From Aurantimonas endophytica (GTDB taxonomy: Bacteria > Pseudomonadota > Alphaproteobacteria > Rhizobiales > Rhizobiaceae), in NCBI RefSeq assembly GCF_014196845.1, contig NZ_JACIEM010000005.1, forward strand, positions 372,001 to 436,000: 64,000 bases of DNA. Reading direction: 5' to 3'. Made by a program: the position numbers and the translations under genes. The notes below the pieces were generated by a model. The model saw only the letters and a program-made list of their open reading frames with translations, searched no databases and was not told the DNA's origin. This document shows positions 9,172-18,658 of this stretch, piece after piece. The stretch's first letter is position 1. Each line of letters begins with the position of its first letter.

Positions 9172-11178
9172 ATGAAGCATCGCGACGCGATCGACGGGCT
9201 GCGGGCCGTGGCCGTGGTGCCGGTGGTGCTGGCGCATGCCGGCTTTACGTGGTTCCAGGGCGGCTTCGTCGGCGTCGATGTGTTCTTCGTCATCAGCGGC
9301 TACCTGATCACCCGCATCATCGTGGCCGACCTGGAACGGGGACGCTTTTCGCTCCGCTCCTTCTACGAGCGCCGGGCGCGGCGCATCCTGCCGGCGCTGT
9401 TCTTCGTGATGCTCTGCTGCGTTCCGTTCGCCTGGGCATGGATGCTGCCCTGGCAGTTCAAGGATTTCTCGCAGAGCCTCGTCGCCGTCAGCCTGTTCTT
9501 CTCCAATGTCCTGTTCTGGATGAAGAGCGGCTATTTCGGCCCGGCGGCGCAGGAGATGCCGCTGCTGCATACGTGGAGCCTCGCGGTCGAGGAGCAGTTC
9601 TATCTGCTGTTCCCGCTGTTTCTGCTTCTGGCGTTCCGCCGGGGGCGGAAGGTGACGGTGGCGCTGATCGCCGTCGTGGCGCTGGGAAGCTTCCTGCTCA
9701 GCGAAGTCGGTTCCCGGGCCTTCGCGAGCGCCAATTTCTACCTGACGCCGACAAGGGTCTGGGAGCTCATGGCGGGGTCGCTCTGCGCCTTTATACCCGC
9801 TGGCAAGATCGAAGAGATCGCCCGGCGCTACGGCAATCCGCTCTCCGGCGCGGGGCTCGCGATGATCCTCGCCGCGGTGCTCGTTTTCGACGAGACCACG
9901 CGCTTTCCCTCGGCTTTCGCACTGCTGCCGGTCGGCGGCGCGGCGCTGGTCATCCTGTTTGCCACCGGTGACACGCTGGCCGCCCGGCTGCTCTCGACCC
10001 GGCCCTTCGTCGCGGTCGGACTGGTCAGCTACAGCGCCTATCTCTGGCACCAGCCGCTGTTTGCCTTCGCCCGGATCCGCAGCGATGCCGCGCCGGGTAT
10101 AGGCAGCATGGCGGTCCTGGCGCTGGCCACGTTCGTCCTCGCCTATCTGACCTGGCGGTTTGTCGAACAGCCGTTCCGGGCGGGCAGGGGGCGGCCGGCA
10201 TGGCTGAGCCCAAGGCAGGTGTTCTCGGCCTCGGTGACGGGGGCGGCGGCGCTGGTCGGTATCGGTCTGTTCGGCCATCTCAGCGACGGCCGGCAGGAGC
10301 TCTGGCTGCAGACCGTCTCGCCCGAGCGCGGCCAGACCTACCTCCTGGTGCAGCATGCCCGCAACGAGGGCTTCTCGATCGTTCCGGACGATGGAAAATG
10401 CCGCTTCAACGTCACCCGGCTCGACCAGAGCGCCCGTGACCGTATCCTCGACTGCCATCGGACTCATCCGAACGGCACCCTCATCCTGGGCGACAGCCAT
10501 GCCGGCAATCTGTTCGGGGCCATCGCGCCGGAAGCGCCGGAAAGCTTCGTGGTGGGCTTGACGGCCGGCTTCTGCCGGGCCCATTCACCGTCGCCGGCAT
10601 GCGATTACGAGGCGATCCGGGACTTCGCCTCGGAGCATCCGACGGTGTTCACCGACATCATCTACAATCAGGCGGGGTTCTATCTGTTGATGACGCTCGA
10701 GGGCGCGCCCGGGAGGCGGACGATGTTCTCGGATCTCGGCCCGCTCGACCCCGTGCCGCCCTACCCGCCGAACGACGCCTATATCGCGCGCGTTGCCGAC
10801 TATCTGGCCGGTTTCCCGCCCCAGGCGGACGTGCTCTGGCTGGGGCCGGCACTCGAGCCGCATATCGGCGACCGCCAGATCCTGCGCACAGGCTGCGACC
10901 AGGCTTTCCAGCTCCGGCCCAATCTCGAAGCGGTGTTCGCGACGCTGGACAGGCGGATCGCGGCGCATTTCGCCGACCGTCCGGCGGATGCCGGGGTCCG
11001 CTATGTGTCCCAGATGGCGCTGACGCAGTTCGACGTGGCCGAGGACTTCATGGATTGCGAGCGCCTTTACTGGTCGGACGGCGACCACTGGAGCGCCGAC
11101 GGCCAGAAGCGGTTCGGGCCGGAGATCACGGCGCGGCTTTTCGGGCAGGGATCGACCGCGGCGAGCTACCGGCCCTGA
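9172..11178 (+). CDS. Acyltransferase-3 with C-terminal SGNH domain (O-acetylase, OafA/OatA-like)
   Basis: The ATG at 9172 is favoured because HRDAIDGLRAVAV is the usual very N-terminus of this family; a GTG at 9118 would overlap the previous gene. The product has 668 residues. About ten membrane segments make up the acyltransferase-3 half, which includes FFVISGYLITRII and SLAVEEQFYLLFP. A periplasmic SGNH half follows, with the nucleophile block GDSH at 440-443 and the Asp636-x2-His639 pair (DGDH). Such fusions O-acetylate surface polysaccharides in the periplasm. All expected catalytic residues are present. Confidence 0.88.
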   Translation: MKHRDAIDGLRAVAVVPVVLAHAGFTWFQGGFVGVDVFFVISGYLITRIIVADLERGRFSLRSFYERRARRILPALFFVMLCCVPFAWAWMLPWQFKDFSQSLVAVSLFFSNVLFWMKSGYFGPAAQEMPLLHTWSLAVEEQFYLLFPLFLLLAFRRGRKVTVALIAVVALGSFLLSEVGSRAFASANFYLTPTRVWELMAGSLCAFIPAGKIEEIARRYGNPLSGAGLAMILAAVLVFDETTRFPSAFALLPVGGAALVILFATGDTLAARLLSTRPFVAVGLVSYSAYLWHQPLFAFARIRSDAAPGIGSMAVLALATFVLAYLTWRFVEQPFRAGRGRPAWLSPRQVFSASVTGAAALVGIGLFGHLSDGRQELWLQTVSPERGQTYLLVQHARNEGFSIVPDDGKCRFNVTRLDQSARDRILDCHRTHPNGTLILGDSHAGNLFGAIAPEAPESFVVGLTAGFCRAHSPSPACDYEAIRDFASEHPTVFTDIIYNQAGFYLLMTLEGAPGRRTMFSDLGPLDPVPPYPPNDAYIARVADYLAGFPPQADVLWLGPALEPHIGDRQILRTGCDQAFQLRPNLEAVFATLDRRIAAHFADRPADAGVRYVSQMALTQFDVAEDFMDCERLYWSDGDHWSADGQKRFGPEITARLFGQGSTAASYRP

Positions 11179-11280
11179 CGTGCTGGAAAACCCCATGATT
11201 ACCGCGTCTTGCGCGGTCTCTGGGTCGATTGCCAGGGCGGTTCGCCGGCCAGTCGATCCCTTCCCACCAGGTGCAATATC

Positions 11281-12003
11281 ATGATGAAAAATCGGATCCG
11301 GACGCTGTTCAAGAAGACGGGATTCGATGTCGTCCGGCTGCGGAACTCCAACTTCACCCTGTCGACCCATCTGATGAACGTCTTCGAGGCCAACGCGATC
11401 GACTGCGTCATCGATGTCGGCGCCAATGCGGGGCAATACGGTGCCTTCCTGCGCGATATCGGTTTTGCGGGCCACATCGTCTCCTTCGAGCCGGTGGCCT
11501 CCGTCTTCGACCGGCTGGAAAGCCGGGCGGAGGCGGATGGCAAATGGATCTCTTTCCAGTCAGCGCTCGGCGAGACGAGCGAGCAGCGGACGATCAATGT
11601 CTACGACAGCACCATGTTCTCCTCGTTCCTCGATGCGAACGCCTATTCCAAGGAAATCTGGAATTCCCTTAAGGGCGTGCGGCCGGAGACCGTCACGGTG
11701 GCGACGCTGGACGAACTCATGCCGGAACTGATCGCGCGGACGGGGGCGACGAACTTCTTCCTGAAGATGGATACGCAGGGGTTCGACCGGCATGTTTTCC
11801 GCGGGGCGCAGGCCAGCCTGCCGCACATCCGCGCGCTCCAGTCGGAACTCTCGCTCATCGCCGTCTACGAAGACATGCCGCCGCCCTACGAGACGCTCAA
11901 CGATTTCCACAGGGAGAACTACTTCATCAGCGGCATGTACCCGATCAACCGGGACAAATCGCTCGCGGTCATCGAATACGATTGCGTTCTTGTCCGGCGA
12001 TAG
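11281..12003 (+). CDS. FkbM-family methyltransferase (first copy)
   Basis: The ATG pair at 11281/11284 begins a 240-residue protein. The SAM motif VIDVGANAGQYG lies near residues 43-54 and the FkbM hallmark FLKMDTQGFDRHVFRGA near residue 160. FkbM enzymes methylate hydroxyls, often of sugars in capsule and O-antigen clusters. The second FkbM gene of the locus (13150) is clearly divergent from this one, so the two probably act on different positions or residues. It is preceded by a 102-bp spacer, the largest since 305, so an internal promoter is possible here. Confidence 0.87.
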   Translation: MMKNRIRTLFKKTGFDVVRLRNSNFTLSTHLMNVFEANAIDCVIDVGANAGQYGAFLRDIGFAGHIVSFEPVASVFDRLESRAEADGKWISFQSALGETSEQRTINVYDSTMFSSFLDANAYSKEIWNSLKGVRPETVTVATLDELMPELIARTGATNFFLKMDTQGFDRHVFRGAQASLPHIRALQSELSLIAVYEDMPPPYETLNDFHRENYFISGMYPINRDKSLAVIEYDCVLVRR

Positions 12004-12025
12004 CGTGCCGCCCGGCGCAAGAGAC

Positions 12026-13153
12026 GTGACGACGGCCTCGATCGATGGCGGAAGCGCCCGGATCATGCTGGTTACCGCCAGGCCGGGGACTTCACCGCCC
12101 GGCGGGCGCGAGATGCTGGGGCGGCTCAATCGCGGCATCCTGCAGGAGCTGTTCGGCGAGCGGCTCGTCGTGATGGAACTGGAAAAACCAGAACAAGGCG
12201 GCCAGTCGCTGACTTTGGCGCTGCGCGGCCATATCGACGGGCTGACGCCGGCGGTGATCGCGGCCGTACTCCGCGACATCGAGCGCGAAAGGGTCGGCCT
12301 GGTCTTCCTCGACGGCTCCAATCTCGGCGCGCTCGCCGCGGCGATCAAGGCCGAAGCGCCCGGCGTGTCGGTCTGCACGTTCTTCCACAATGTCGAGGCG
12401 CGGTTCTTCTGGGGCTCGCTGAAGCAGCGGCGATCGCCGCGCGCGCTCGCCGTGCTGGTGGCGAACTATCTGGCCGAGCGAAAGGCTGTCCGCCACAGCG
12501 ACACGCTCATCGCGCTTACCGCCCGCGACAGCCGCAAGCTGAAGCGTCTCTACGGGCGGGCAGCGACGCATATCTCGGCCATGGCGATCGACGAGCCGGT
12601 GGCCACTCGAGGCATCGCAGCCGGGGAGGGGCCGCCCTATGCGCTGTTCGTCGGCGGCACCTTCTACGCCAATCGCGCCGGCATCGCCTGGTTCGCCGAA
12701 CACGTGGCGCCGCGAACCGGGATGAAGACCTGCGTCGTCGGCCATGGTTTCGAAGCCTATCGGCAGGGGCTGGAGAGCCCGGGCAAGGTCGAGGTTATCG
12801 GCGGGGTCGACGATCTGCGGCAGTGGTATCGGGGCGCGCAGGTGGTCATCGCGCCGATATTCGACGGCTCGGGCATGAAGACCAAGGTCGCCGAAGCGCT
12901 GATGTACGGCAAGAAAATCGTCGGCACGCCGGAAGCCTTTGCCGGCTACGAGGCCGTTGCGGCGCAGGCCGGCTGGCAATGCAGGACGGCGGACGAGTTC
13001 GTCGCCGCGCTGGCCGAGGCGGAGGCGCTGGATCTTCCCGGCTTCGACCCGGCGCTGCGGGCGCTCTTCGACGCCCAATTCTCGCGCGACGCGGCACGCA
13101 CGCGCATGGCGGCCATTCTCGGCCTGCCGGTAATGGAAAGAGCTGTCCCATGA
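12026..13153 (+). CDS. Family 4-type glycosyltransferase
   Basis: The start is uncertain: in-frame GTG 12005, GTG 12026 and ATG 12065 are all possible; the last has GGCGGAAG ten bases upstream. The product is about 375 residues. The N-terminal half has ARIMLVTARPGTSPPGG and the C-terminal GT-B half has the donor-binding segment FDGSGMKTKVAEALMYGKKIV with its E-x7-E-like acidic pair. It resembles exopolysaccharide glycosyltransferases that read ANRAGIAWFAEHVAP after the linker. It overlaps the next gene by four bases. Confidence 0.8.
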   Translation: MTTASIDGGSARIMLVTARPGTSPPGGREMLGRLNRGILQELFGERLVVMELEKPEQGGQSLTLALRGHIDGLTPAVIAAVLRDIERERVGLVFLDGSNLGALAAAIKAEAPGVSVCTFFHNVEARFFWGSLKQRRSPRALAVLVANYLAERKAVRHSDTLIALTARDSRKLKRLYGRAATHISAMAIDEPVATRGIAAGEGPPYALFVGGTFYANRAGIAWFAEHVAPRTGMKTCVVGHGFEAYRQGLESPGKVEVIGGVDDLRQWYRGAQVVIAPIFDGSGMKTKVAEALMYGKKIVGTPEAFAGYEAVAAQAGWQCRTADEFVAALAEAEALDLPGFDPALRALFDAQFSRDAARTRMAAILGLPVMERAVP

Positions 13154-13953
13154 TGAAGGCCATCAAGGTCATGGCCCGGGACAGCATGCCCCGGCGCTTC
13201 CAGGTGCCGGCGAAATACTGGTTCGGCGTCATCAACCGCTCGGTCGAGGCCGAGATGGGCCTGCTCGAAAAGCTCGTTCGTCCGGGCGACCATGTGATCG
13301 ATGTCGGGGCCAATCGCGGCATCTACACCTACCGCCTCTGGCGGCTCGGCGCCCGGGTAGAGGTGTTCGAGCCGAACCCGGCCTGCCTCGGCGTGTTGAC
13401 CAGCTGGGCTGCCGGCAAGCCCGGCATTGCCGTCCATCCCGTGGCGCTGTCCAGCCAGGCCGGATCGGCGAGCCTGCGTGTTCCGGTCGACGAGGCAGGC
13501 ATCGCGCACGATGCGTCGGGCTCGATCGAGCATGGCGGTTTCGCCAATGCGCGCGAGCAGGACGTCTCGATGCGCACGCTCGACAGCTTCGGCTTCACCG
13601 ACATCGGCTTCATCAAGATCGACGTCGAGGGACACGAGCACAGCGTCATCGAGGGCGCGGTGGCGACATTTGCTGCCTCGCGGCCCGCGTTGCTCGTCGA
13701 GATCGAGCAGCGGCACAATTCGCGTACGATCGCCGACGTGTTCGGCCAGATCGCCAGCCTAGGCTACGACGGCTACTTTCTCGCCGCCGGGAAGCTGACC
13801 GCGCTGAAGGATTTCGAAGCGTGCCGCGACCAGGCGGCGGAGCGCTTCGGCGTCGCCAACCAGACCTATGTCAACAATTTCCTGTTCCTGCATCGCGAGC
13901 GGGTCGCCACGGGTCGCTACGAGGCGCTGTTGCGGGACGTGGTCAGCACATGA
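13150..13953 (+). CDS. FkbM-family methyltransferase (second copy)
   Basis: The ATG at 13150 overlaps the glycosyltransferase stop (ATGA) and gives 267 residues. Motif I is VIDVGANRGIYTYRL near residue 50 and the FkbM signature is FIKIDVEGHEHSVIEGA near residue 155. It lacks a signal peptide and should act in the cytoplasm on a sugar of the repeat unit. It shares the fold but little detailed sequence with the copy at 11281. Its stop overlaps the next glycosyltransferase start, which places it in the same translation-coupled series. Confidence 0.87.
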   Translation: MMKAIKVMARDSMPRRFQVPAKYWFGVINRSVEAEMGLLEKLVRPGDHVIDVGANRGIYTYRLWRLGARVEVFEPNPACLGVLTSWAAGKPGIAVHPVALSSQAGSASLRVPVDEAGIAHDASGSIEHGGFANAREQDVSMRTLDSFGFTDIGFIKIDVEGHEHSVIEGAVATFAASRPALLVEIEQRHNSRTIADVFGQIASLGYDGYFLAAGKLTALKDFEACRDQAAERFGVANQTYVNNFLFLHRERVATGRYEALLRDVVST

Positions 13954-15044
13954 AGATCTGTGTTGTGATGCCGCGCTACGCCATTGCCGGCGTGCCGCTG
14001 GCGCAGATGCGCTTCGCCCGGGCACTGGCGGACCGGGGACACGCCGTGGATCTATTGGTGGGCCGCATCGATCCCGATCATCCGATGCCGGACCTGCCCG
14101 GCGTCAATGTGATCAGGCTCCGGACGCCGAACGTGCGGGCCATGCTGACGCCGCTGTGGCGATACTTCCGGAACGCCCGGCCGGAAGTGGTCTTTTCGGC
14201 CGAGGATCATCTGACATGCGCGGTGCTCGTCGCGGCGATCGCGTCGGGGTCGAAGGCGAAGATCAGCGGCTCCTCGCGCGTGACCCCGTTCGACACCTAT
14301 TCCAGCGTGACATTCAGCAAGCGCTGGCTGCTGAAGCAATTGATGCGCGCGGTGATGGGGCGGGCCGAAGCCCTGACCTGCGTATCGGAGGACATGGTCG
14401 GCCAGTACCGAGAGGTGTTCGACCGGCCCCGCCATGTCTGCGTCTACAACATCGTCGACGACCGGCATTCCCGGCGGCGCATGCAGGAAGCGGTCGATGA
14501 CGAATGGCTGATCGACCGGACGCGTCCTCTCGTCGTCGCCGCTGGCCGACTGGCCCACTGGAAGGGGTTCGACGATCTGATCCGCGCCATGAAGCATGTC
14601 GCGCCGGACCGGCAAGTCAGGCTTCTCATCCTGGGCGACGGTGAATTGCGGGGCGAGCTCGGAGCGCTGGCGCGGGAGTTGCGTCTCGGGGGTTCGGTCC
14701 GCTTCGCGGGCCATGTCGACAACCCGCTGAAATATTTCGCCCATGCCGACGTCTTTGCCCTCTCCTCGCATGTCGAGGGTTTGCCGAACGTTCTAGTGGA
14801 AGCGATGATGTGCGGATGCACGCCGGTCTCGACCGATTGCCCAACCGGGCCTCGGGAGGTGCTGCAGGATGGCAAATACGGCTACCTCGTCCCGGTCCGT
14901 GATCCGGTCGCCCTGGCGCGCGGTATCGAGGCGGCGCTCGACCGGCCGACACCGGGCGCGCTTCTGGAAGAGGCGATCCGTCCCTTCGAGGAAGAGACCG
15001 TGATCCGGCGCCATTTCGACGTTCTGGGTCTGGGCGATGCGTGA
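13950..15044 (+). CDS. Family 4 glycosyltransferase
   Basis: The ATG at 13950 overlaps the FkbM stop; 364 residues. GT-B fold: N-terminal MKICVVMPRYAIAGVPLAQ, central VAAGRLAHWKGFDDLI, and the donor-site segment SSHVEGLPNVLVEAMMCG with the conserved E-G-x4-V-x-E-A pattern. This pattern is typical of retaining GT4 enzymes that use UDP- or GDP-sugars. It should add one sugar of the repeat unit. Base composition is normal for the genome, in contrast with the gene that follows. Confidence 0.87.
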   Translation: MKICVVMPRYAIAGVPLAQMRFARALADRGHAVDLLVGRIDPDHPMPDLPGVNVIRLRTPNVRAMLTPLWRYFRNARPEVVFSAEDHLTCAVLVAAIASGSKAKISGSSRVTPFDTYSSVTFSKRWLLKQLMRAVMGRAEALTCVSEDMVGQYREVFDRPRHVCVYNIVDDRHSRRRMQEAVDDEWLIDRTRPLVVAAGRLAHWKGFDDLIRAMKHVAPDRQVRLLILGDGELRGELGALARELRLGGSVRFAGHVDNPLKYFAHADVFALSSHVEGLPNVLVEAMMCGCTPVSTDCPTGPREVLQDGKYGYLVPVRDPVALARGIEAALDRPTPGALLEEAIRPFEEETVIRRHFDVLGLGDA

Positions 15045-16185
15045 AAGGGTGGCGCGAAATAATGCAGACTTGGTTCCGCGCGCGGCCCGAGACTCTCGCG
15101 CAGCAAGCATCGCGAAGCTTGAGTTGAAGGCAAAACCCAAGATCCGCGTCATTCACTGGGTGCCCTATGACGCTGTGGGGGGGGTTGAAACTGCCGCTCG
15201 TTCGATTGGGATCGGCGATTTCGACACGCTGCAATTTCACCGCGGATATATCGCGAATAAGTCCAGAAAAGTGAGTGGGAAATTTGAGCATCACGGACTT
15301 TTTTCTTCAGAGAACAATCCTATTAATTATATTCAAGCAATAATAAAGACATTTAATCTACGGCCCGATATTATAATATCTTCGCTGTGGCGAAGTTCTA
15401 TCATCGCTCTTTTGGCAAAAGTTATTCGGCCAGAAACGAGGGTGGTAGCTTTTATACATAGTTCGTCAGCCACCCACATTATAGATCGTGTGCTAACGAA
15501 TATTTTGATGAGATACTCTGTCGAGATATGGGTTGACTCAAAATCAACGCTGGATAACAGGGTACAGAAGAGGCAAGCTTATCGTTCCCGCATTATTTCA
15601 TTTGTACTGAATGATGTTAAGCACCCTCCTCGCCTTTCGCTTACTCCTTCCTTCATTTTTTGGGGACGTTTACATCCGCACAAAGGCCTGAACCGGGCGC
15701 TTAGGCTATTCGCGAGCGTTCACAGAAGATATCCTACAGCTTCATTCACGATTATTGGGCCGGACGCTGGAGCAGAACGGAATCTTAGGCGCCTAAGTCG
15801 GGTCTTGGGAGTAGAGGAACGGGTACAGTTCAAAGGGACCATGAGTTACGATCAGATTGCCGCTGAAGCTGCCTCGCATTCCTTCTATCTTCAAACCAGC
15901 GAAAGAGAGGGGATGGCGATGTCGGTGGTGCAGGCGATGCAGTTCGGCCTCGTTCCAGTTGTAACGCCGGTCGGCGAGATCGCGAATTACTGCAGCGAAG
16001 AAAGTAGTATCATTATCAATAATGATGAGAAAGCGTGCGAAGAAGTTTTGAAAGCGTTGCGTGAGCCGAGGACCTATTATCTCCGCAGTACGGCGGCACA
16101 AAACTATTGGAATAATAAACCATTATACAGAGAAGATGTAATTTCGGGATGCTACGAGATCATGGATAAAGGTAACTATAAATGA
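15037..16185 (+). CDS. Family 4 glycosyltransferase in an AT-rich insert
   Basis: The ATG at 15037 overlaps the previous gene by eight bases; 382 residues. The GT-B donor domain shows FIFWGRLHPHKGLNRAL and the end motif SEREGMAMSVVQAMQFG. The first 30 codons are GC-rich and arginine/alanine-rich, after which composition becomes strikingly AT-rich (for example around 15,290-15,400 and 15,990-16,150), with many AAT/ATA/TTA codons unlike any neighbour. This indicates recent transfer of the gene body, possibly fused to a resident 5' end. The function (transfer of one repeat-unit sugar) is inferred from the family. Confidence 0.83.
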   Translation: MRERVARNNADLVPRAARDSRAASIAKLELKAKPKIRVIHWVPYDAVGGVETAARSIGIGDFDTLQFHRGYIANKSRKVSGKFEHHGLFSSENNPINYIQAIIKTFNLRPDIIISSLWRSSIIALLAKVIRPETRVVAFIHSSSATHIIDRVLTNILMRYSVEIWVDSKSTLDNRVQKRQAYRSRIISFVLNDVKHPPRLSLTPSFIFWGRLHPHKGLNRALRLFASVHRRYPTASFTIIGPDAGAERNLRRLSRVLGVEERVQFKGTMSYDQIAAEAASHSFYLQTSEREGMAMSVVQAMQFGLVPVVTPVGEIANYCSEESSIIINNDEKACEEVLKALREPRTYYLRSTAAQNYWNNKPLYREDVISGCYEIMDKGNYK

Positions 16186-16192
16186 AATATAC

Positions 16193-17251
16193 GTGATACC
16201 CTACTGGATTCTGTTCCTATTTCCGGCGTTCGCAGCTTCGATAGAGCGATCGCAGATGTCCGGTCGAACCCAGGAGGGCGCCGGTGCGCGCTCAATCTTC
16301 GCGGTGCTGATCTTCCTAATGGTTGGGTTGCGGTTCGAAGTCGGTGGCGACTGGGGCGGTTATCTCGGCCATCTCAGAAATGCAGTGGGTCTGGAGTTCT
16401 CGCAGATCCTGTCCGCCGGCGATCCCGGTTACGTGTTCTTGAACTGGCTGGTTGCGAGAAGCGGTGGCGACGTTTGGGTCGTTAACCTTTTATGCGCAGG
16501 ACTATTCTCGTGGGGTCTCCTGTCTTTCGCCAAGGCGCAGCCGCGACCTTGGCTCGCGCTTGCCGTGGCGATACCGTACCTGGTTGTGGTCGTGGCGATG
16601 GGCTATACTCGCCAGAGTGTAGCGATTGGCCTCGTCATGCTCGGTCTTGTCGCGTTGGGCGCAAGTCGATCGAAGCTGAAATTTGTCTTCTGGATCGCGC
16701 TGGCCGCGACCTTTCACAAGAGTGCCGTGCTTCTCATCCCAATTGCTGCAGTAGCCGAGGGACGCAGCCGGCTATGGACGGTGTTCTGGGTTGGCGGCGC
16801 GACGGTCATCGCCTATTTCACCCTGCTGGAAAGCAGCGTCGACAGGCTGATTTCGGGCTACATCGATAGCGGCCTGGACTCGTCCGGTGCGGCCATCCGC
16901 GTCGCGATGAACGCAGTTCCAGCGCTGCTGCTTCTGTATTACCGCAGGCGGATACCGCTTCGGCAGGGCGAACGCGGCTTGTGGACGGTGTTGGCGTTGG
17001 TTGCGCTGGCGCTCGTCCCGGCGCTTCTCGTGTCGCCCTCGTCGACGGCCGTTGACCGCCTGGGCCTCTATCTCATCCCCTTGCAGATGCTGGTGCTGTC
17101 GCGGCTGCCTGACACGTTCGCGCAGTCCGAGCAGGCCGCCCGCCGCCTCTCGATGCTGGTGGTGCTCTATTCGGCTGGTGTGCTGTTCGTCTGGCTGAAC
17201 TACGCGTCGCACGCGAATTACTGGCTGCCGTACCGCGTGTATCCGCTCTGA
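16193..17251 (+). CDS. wzy: EpsG-type O-unit polymerase (Wzy candidate)
   Basis: A GTG at 16193, 7 bp after the preceding stop, gives 352 residues; the nearby ATG at 16182 is in another frame. About ten hydrophobic segments alternate with short loops. FLMVGLRFEVGGDWGGYLGHL resembles the EpsG-family hallmark of a charged loop with R-x2-V-G-x-D, here RFEVGGDW, followed by a GYVFLNWL helix. EpsG/Wzy proteins join repeat units at the periplasmic face. The 5' end still shows raised AT content, falling to normal by about 16,500. A second polymerase/ligase candidate lies at 24,574. Confidence 0.8.
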   Translation: MIPYWILFLFPAFAASIERSQMSGRTQEGAGARSIFAVLIFLMVGLRFEVGGDWGGYLGHLRNAVGLEFSQILSAGDPGYVFLNWLVARSGGDVWVVNLLCAGLFSWGLLSFAKAQPRPWLALAVAIPYLVVVVAMGYTRQSVAIGLVMLGLVALGASRSKLKFVFWIALAATFHKSAVLLIPIAAVAEGRSRLWTVFWVGGATVIAYFTLLESSVDRLISGYIDSGLDSSGAAIRVAMNAVPALLLLYYRRRIPLRQGERGLWTVLALVALALVPALLVSPSSTAVDRLGLYLIPLQMLVLSRLPDTFAQSEQAARRLSMLVVLYSAGVLFVWLNYASHANYWLPYRVYPL

Positions 17252-17370
17252 ACGCAAAGCACGCGGGCCAGACGCGTCCGTCGGCATGGCGTGGAACCTC
17301 GATCTCGCCGGACGATACCCGGCAGCAACCCGCCAGCCTCATCCACACGACCCACCGGACGGGACTGTTC

Positions 17371-18561
17371 ATGACATCGCGAACGAAAGCTTGTCCGATG
17401 GCGGCGCCCAAACGTGTGCTGATTGCGATCAACACCTCCTGGAATATCTTCAACTTCCGCGCCGGCCTGATCCGAGGATTGCGCGAGCGCGGCTACGAGG
17501 TGATCGCGGTGGCGCCTCACGATGCCTACGCGCCGCGGCTCGCCGAACTCGGATGCCGGTACGTGCCGTTGCCGATGGACAACAAGGGTACCTCTCCGCT
17601 GAAGGATCTGGCGCTGGCGATCCGTTTCTGGCGTCTGCTACGCCGCGAAAGGCCGGACGTCTTTCTCGGCTACACGATCAAGCCCAATGTCTACGGGTCG
17701 GTGGCCGCGCGCCTTCTGGGCATTCCGGTCATCAACAACATCGCCGGGCTCGGAACGGCCTTCATCAGGGAGAACTGGCTGACGCGGCTGGTGAAGGGCC
17801 TGTACAGAGCAGGGCTCGCCGGGTCGAAGACGATCTTCTTCCAGAACGAGGACGACCGGGCCCTTTTCGTCGGAAATGGCATCGTCCGAAAGGAGCGGAC
17901 GGCCCTGCTGCCGGGATCCGGCATAGACCTTCACCTGTTCGCGCCGGAGCCGGAGCCGGGATCCGGTGCACCTTTCAGCTTCCTGCTCGTGGCGCGTCTG
18001 CTCTGGGACAAGGGCGTCGGGGAATATGTGGAGGCCGCGCGGCTGGTGCGCGAGAAGCGGCCGGACGTGCAGTTCCGGTTGCTCGGCTTCCTGGATGTGG
18101 TTAATCGGACAGCCATACCGCAGGCGGCTGTGGACGCATGGGTTCAGGAAGGGATCATCGATTATCTCGGTAGCTGTGAAGACGTTCGGCCGCATCTGGC
18201 CGAGGCGCATTGCGTCGTCCTGCCCTCCTATCGGGAGGGGACGCCGCGAACACTGCTGGAAGCCGCTTCCATGGCCAAGCCGTTGATCGCCACGGATGTG
18301 CCGGGGTGTCGCCAGGTCGTCGACGACGGGGAAAATGGCTATCTCTGCCGGCCGCGCGATGTGCCGGATCTGGCCGCGAAGATGCTGGCGATGCTCGCGC
18401 TCGGCCACCAGGACCTAAATTCCATGGGGCTCGCTGGCCGGCTCAAGATGGAGCGCGAGTTCGACGAGGCGATCGTCCTAGCCCAGTACCTCAAGGCCAT
18501 CGAGGCGGCCCTTCAACCCCGCGCCGCGCGCAACGCGCCGGCCGAATGCCATCAGACGTGA
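17371..18561 (+). CDS. Family 4 glycosyltransferase (CapM/PglA-like)
   Basis: A 396-residue protein; ATG 17371 or, leaving out nine residues, ATG 17398 (MAAPKRVLIA) could start it. The N-terminus reads INTSWNIFNFRAGLIRGL, then GYTIKPNVYGSVAARLLG and NNIAGLGTAFI, a pattern of the PglA/CapM/WbpH-like branch of GT4. The donor motif is PSYREGTPRTLLEAASMAKP. It probably adds an amino sugar or a uronic acid next to the lipid-proximal end, but that is inference. It follows Wzy after 119 bp and is the last glycosyltransferase of the first gene block. Confidence 0.86.
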   Translation: MTSRTKACPMAAPKRVLIAINTSWNIFNFRAGLIRGLRERGYEVIAVAPHDAYAPRLAELGCRYVPLPMDNKGTSPLKDLALAIRFWRLLRRERPDVFLGYTIKPNVYGSVAARLLGIPVINNIAGLGTAFIRENWLTRLVKGLYRAGLAGSKTIFFQNEDDRALFVGNGIVRKERTALLPGSGIDLHLFAPEPEPGSGAPFSFLLVARLLWDKGVGEYVEAARLVREKRPDVQFRLLGFLDVVNRTAIPQAAVDAWVQEGIIDYLGSCEDVRPHLAEAHCVVLPSYREGTPRTLLEAASMAKPLIATDVPGCRQVVDDGENGYLCRPRDVPDLAAKMLAMLALGHQDLNSMGLAGRLKMEREFDEAIVLAQYLKAIEAALQPRAARNAPAECHQT

Positions 18562-18658
18562 AGAACAACGATGGCGCCAGCGCACGCGTTTCCTGTGCCA
18601 GCCAGAGCCTCCATGTTCATGGCAACGCCAGTCGCTCCTCCGGCCGAAGCGAGCCTCC

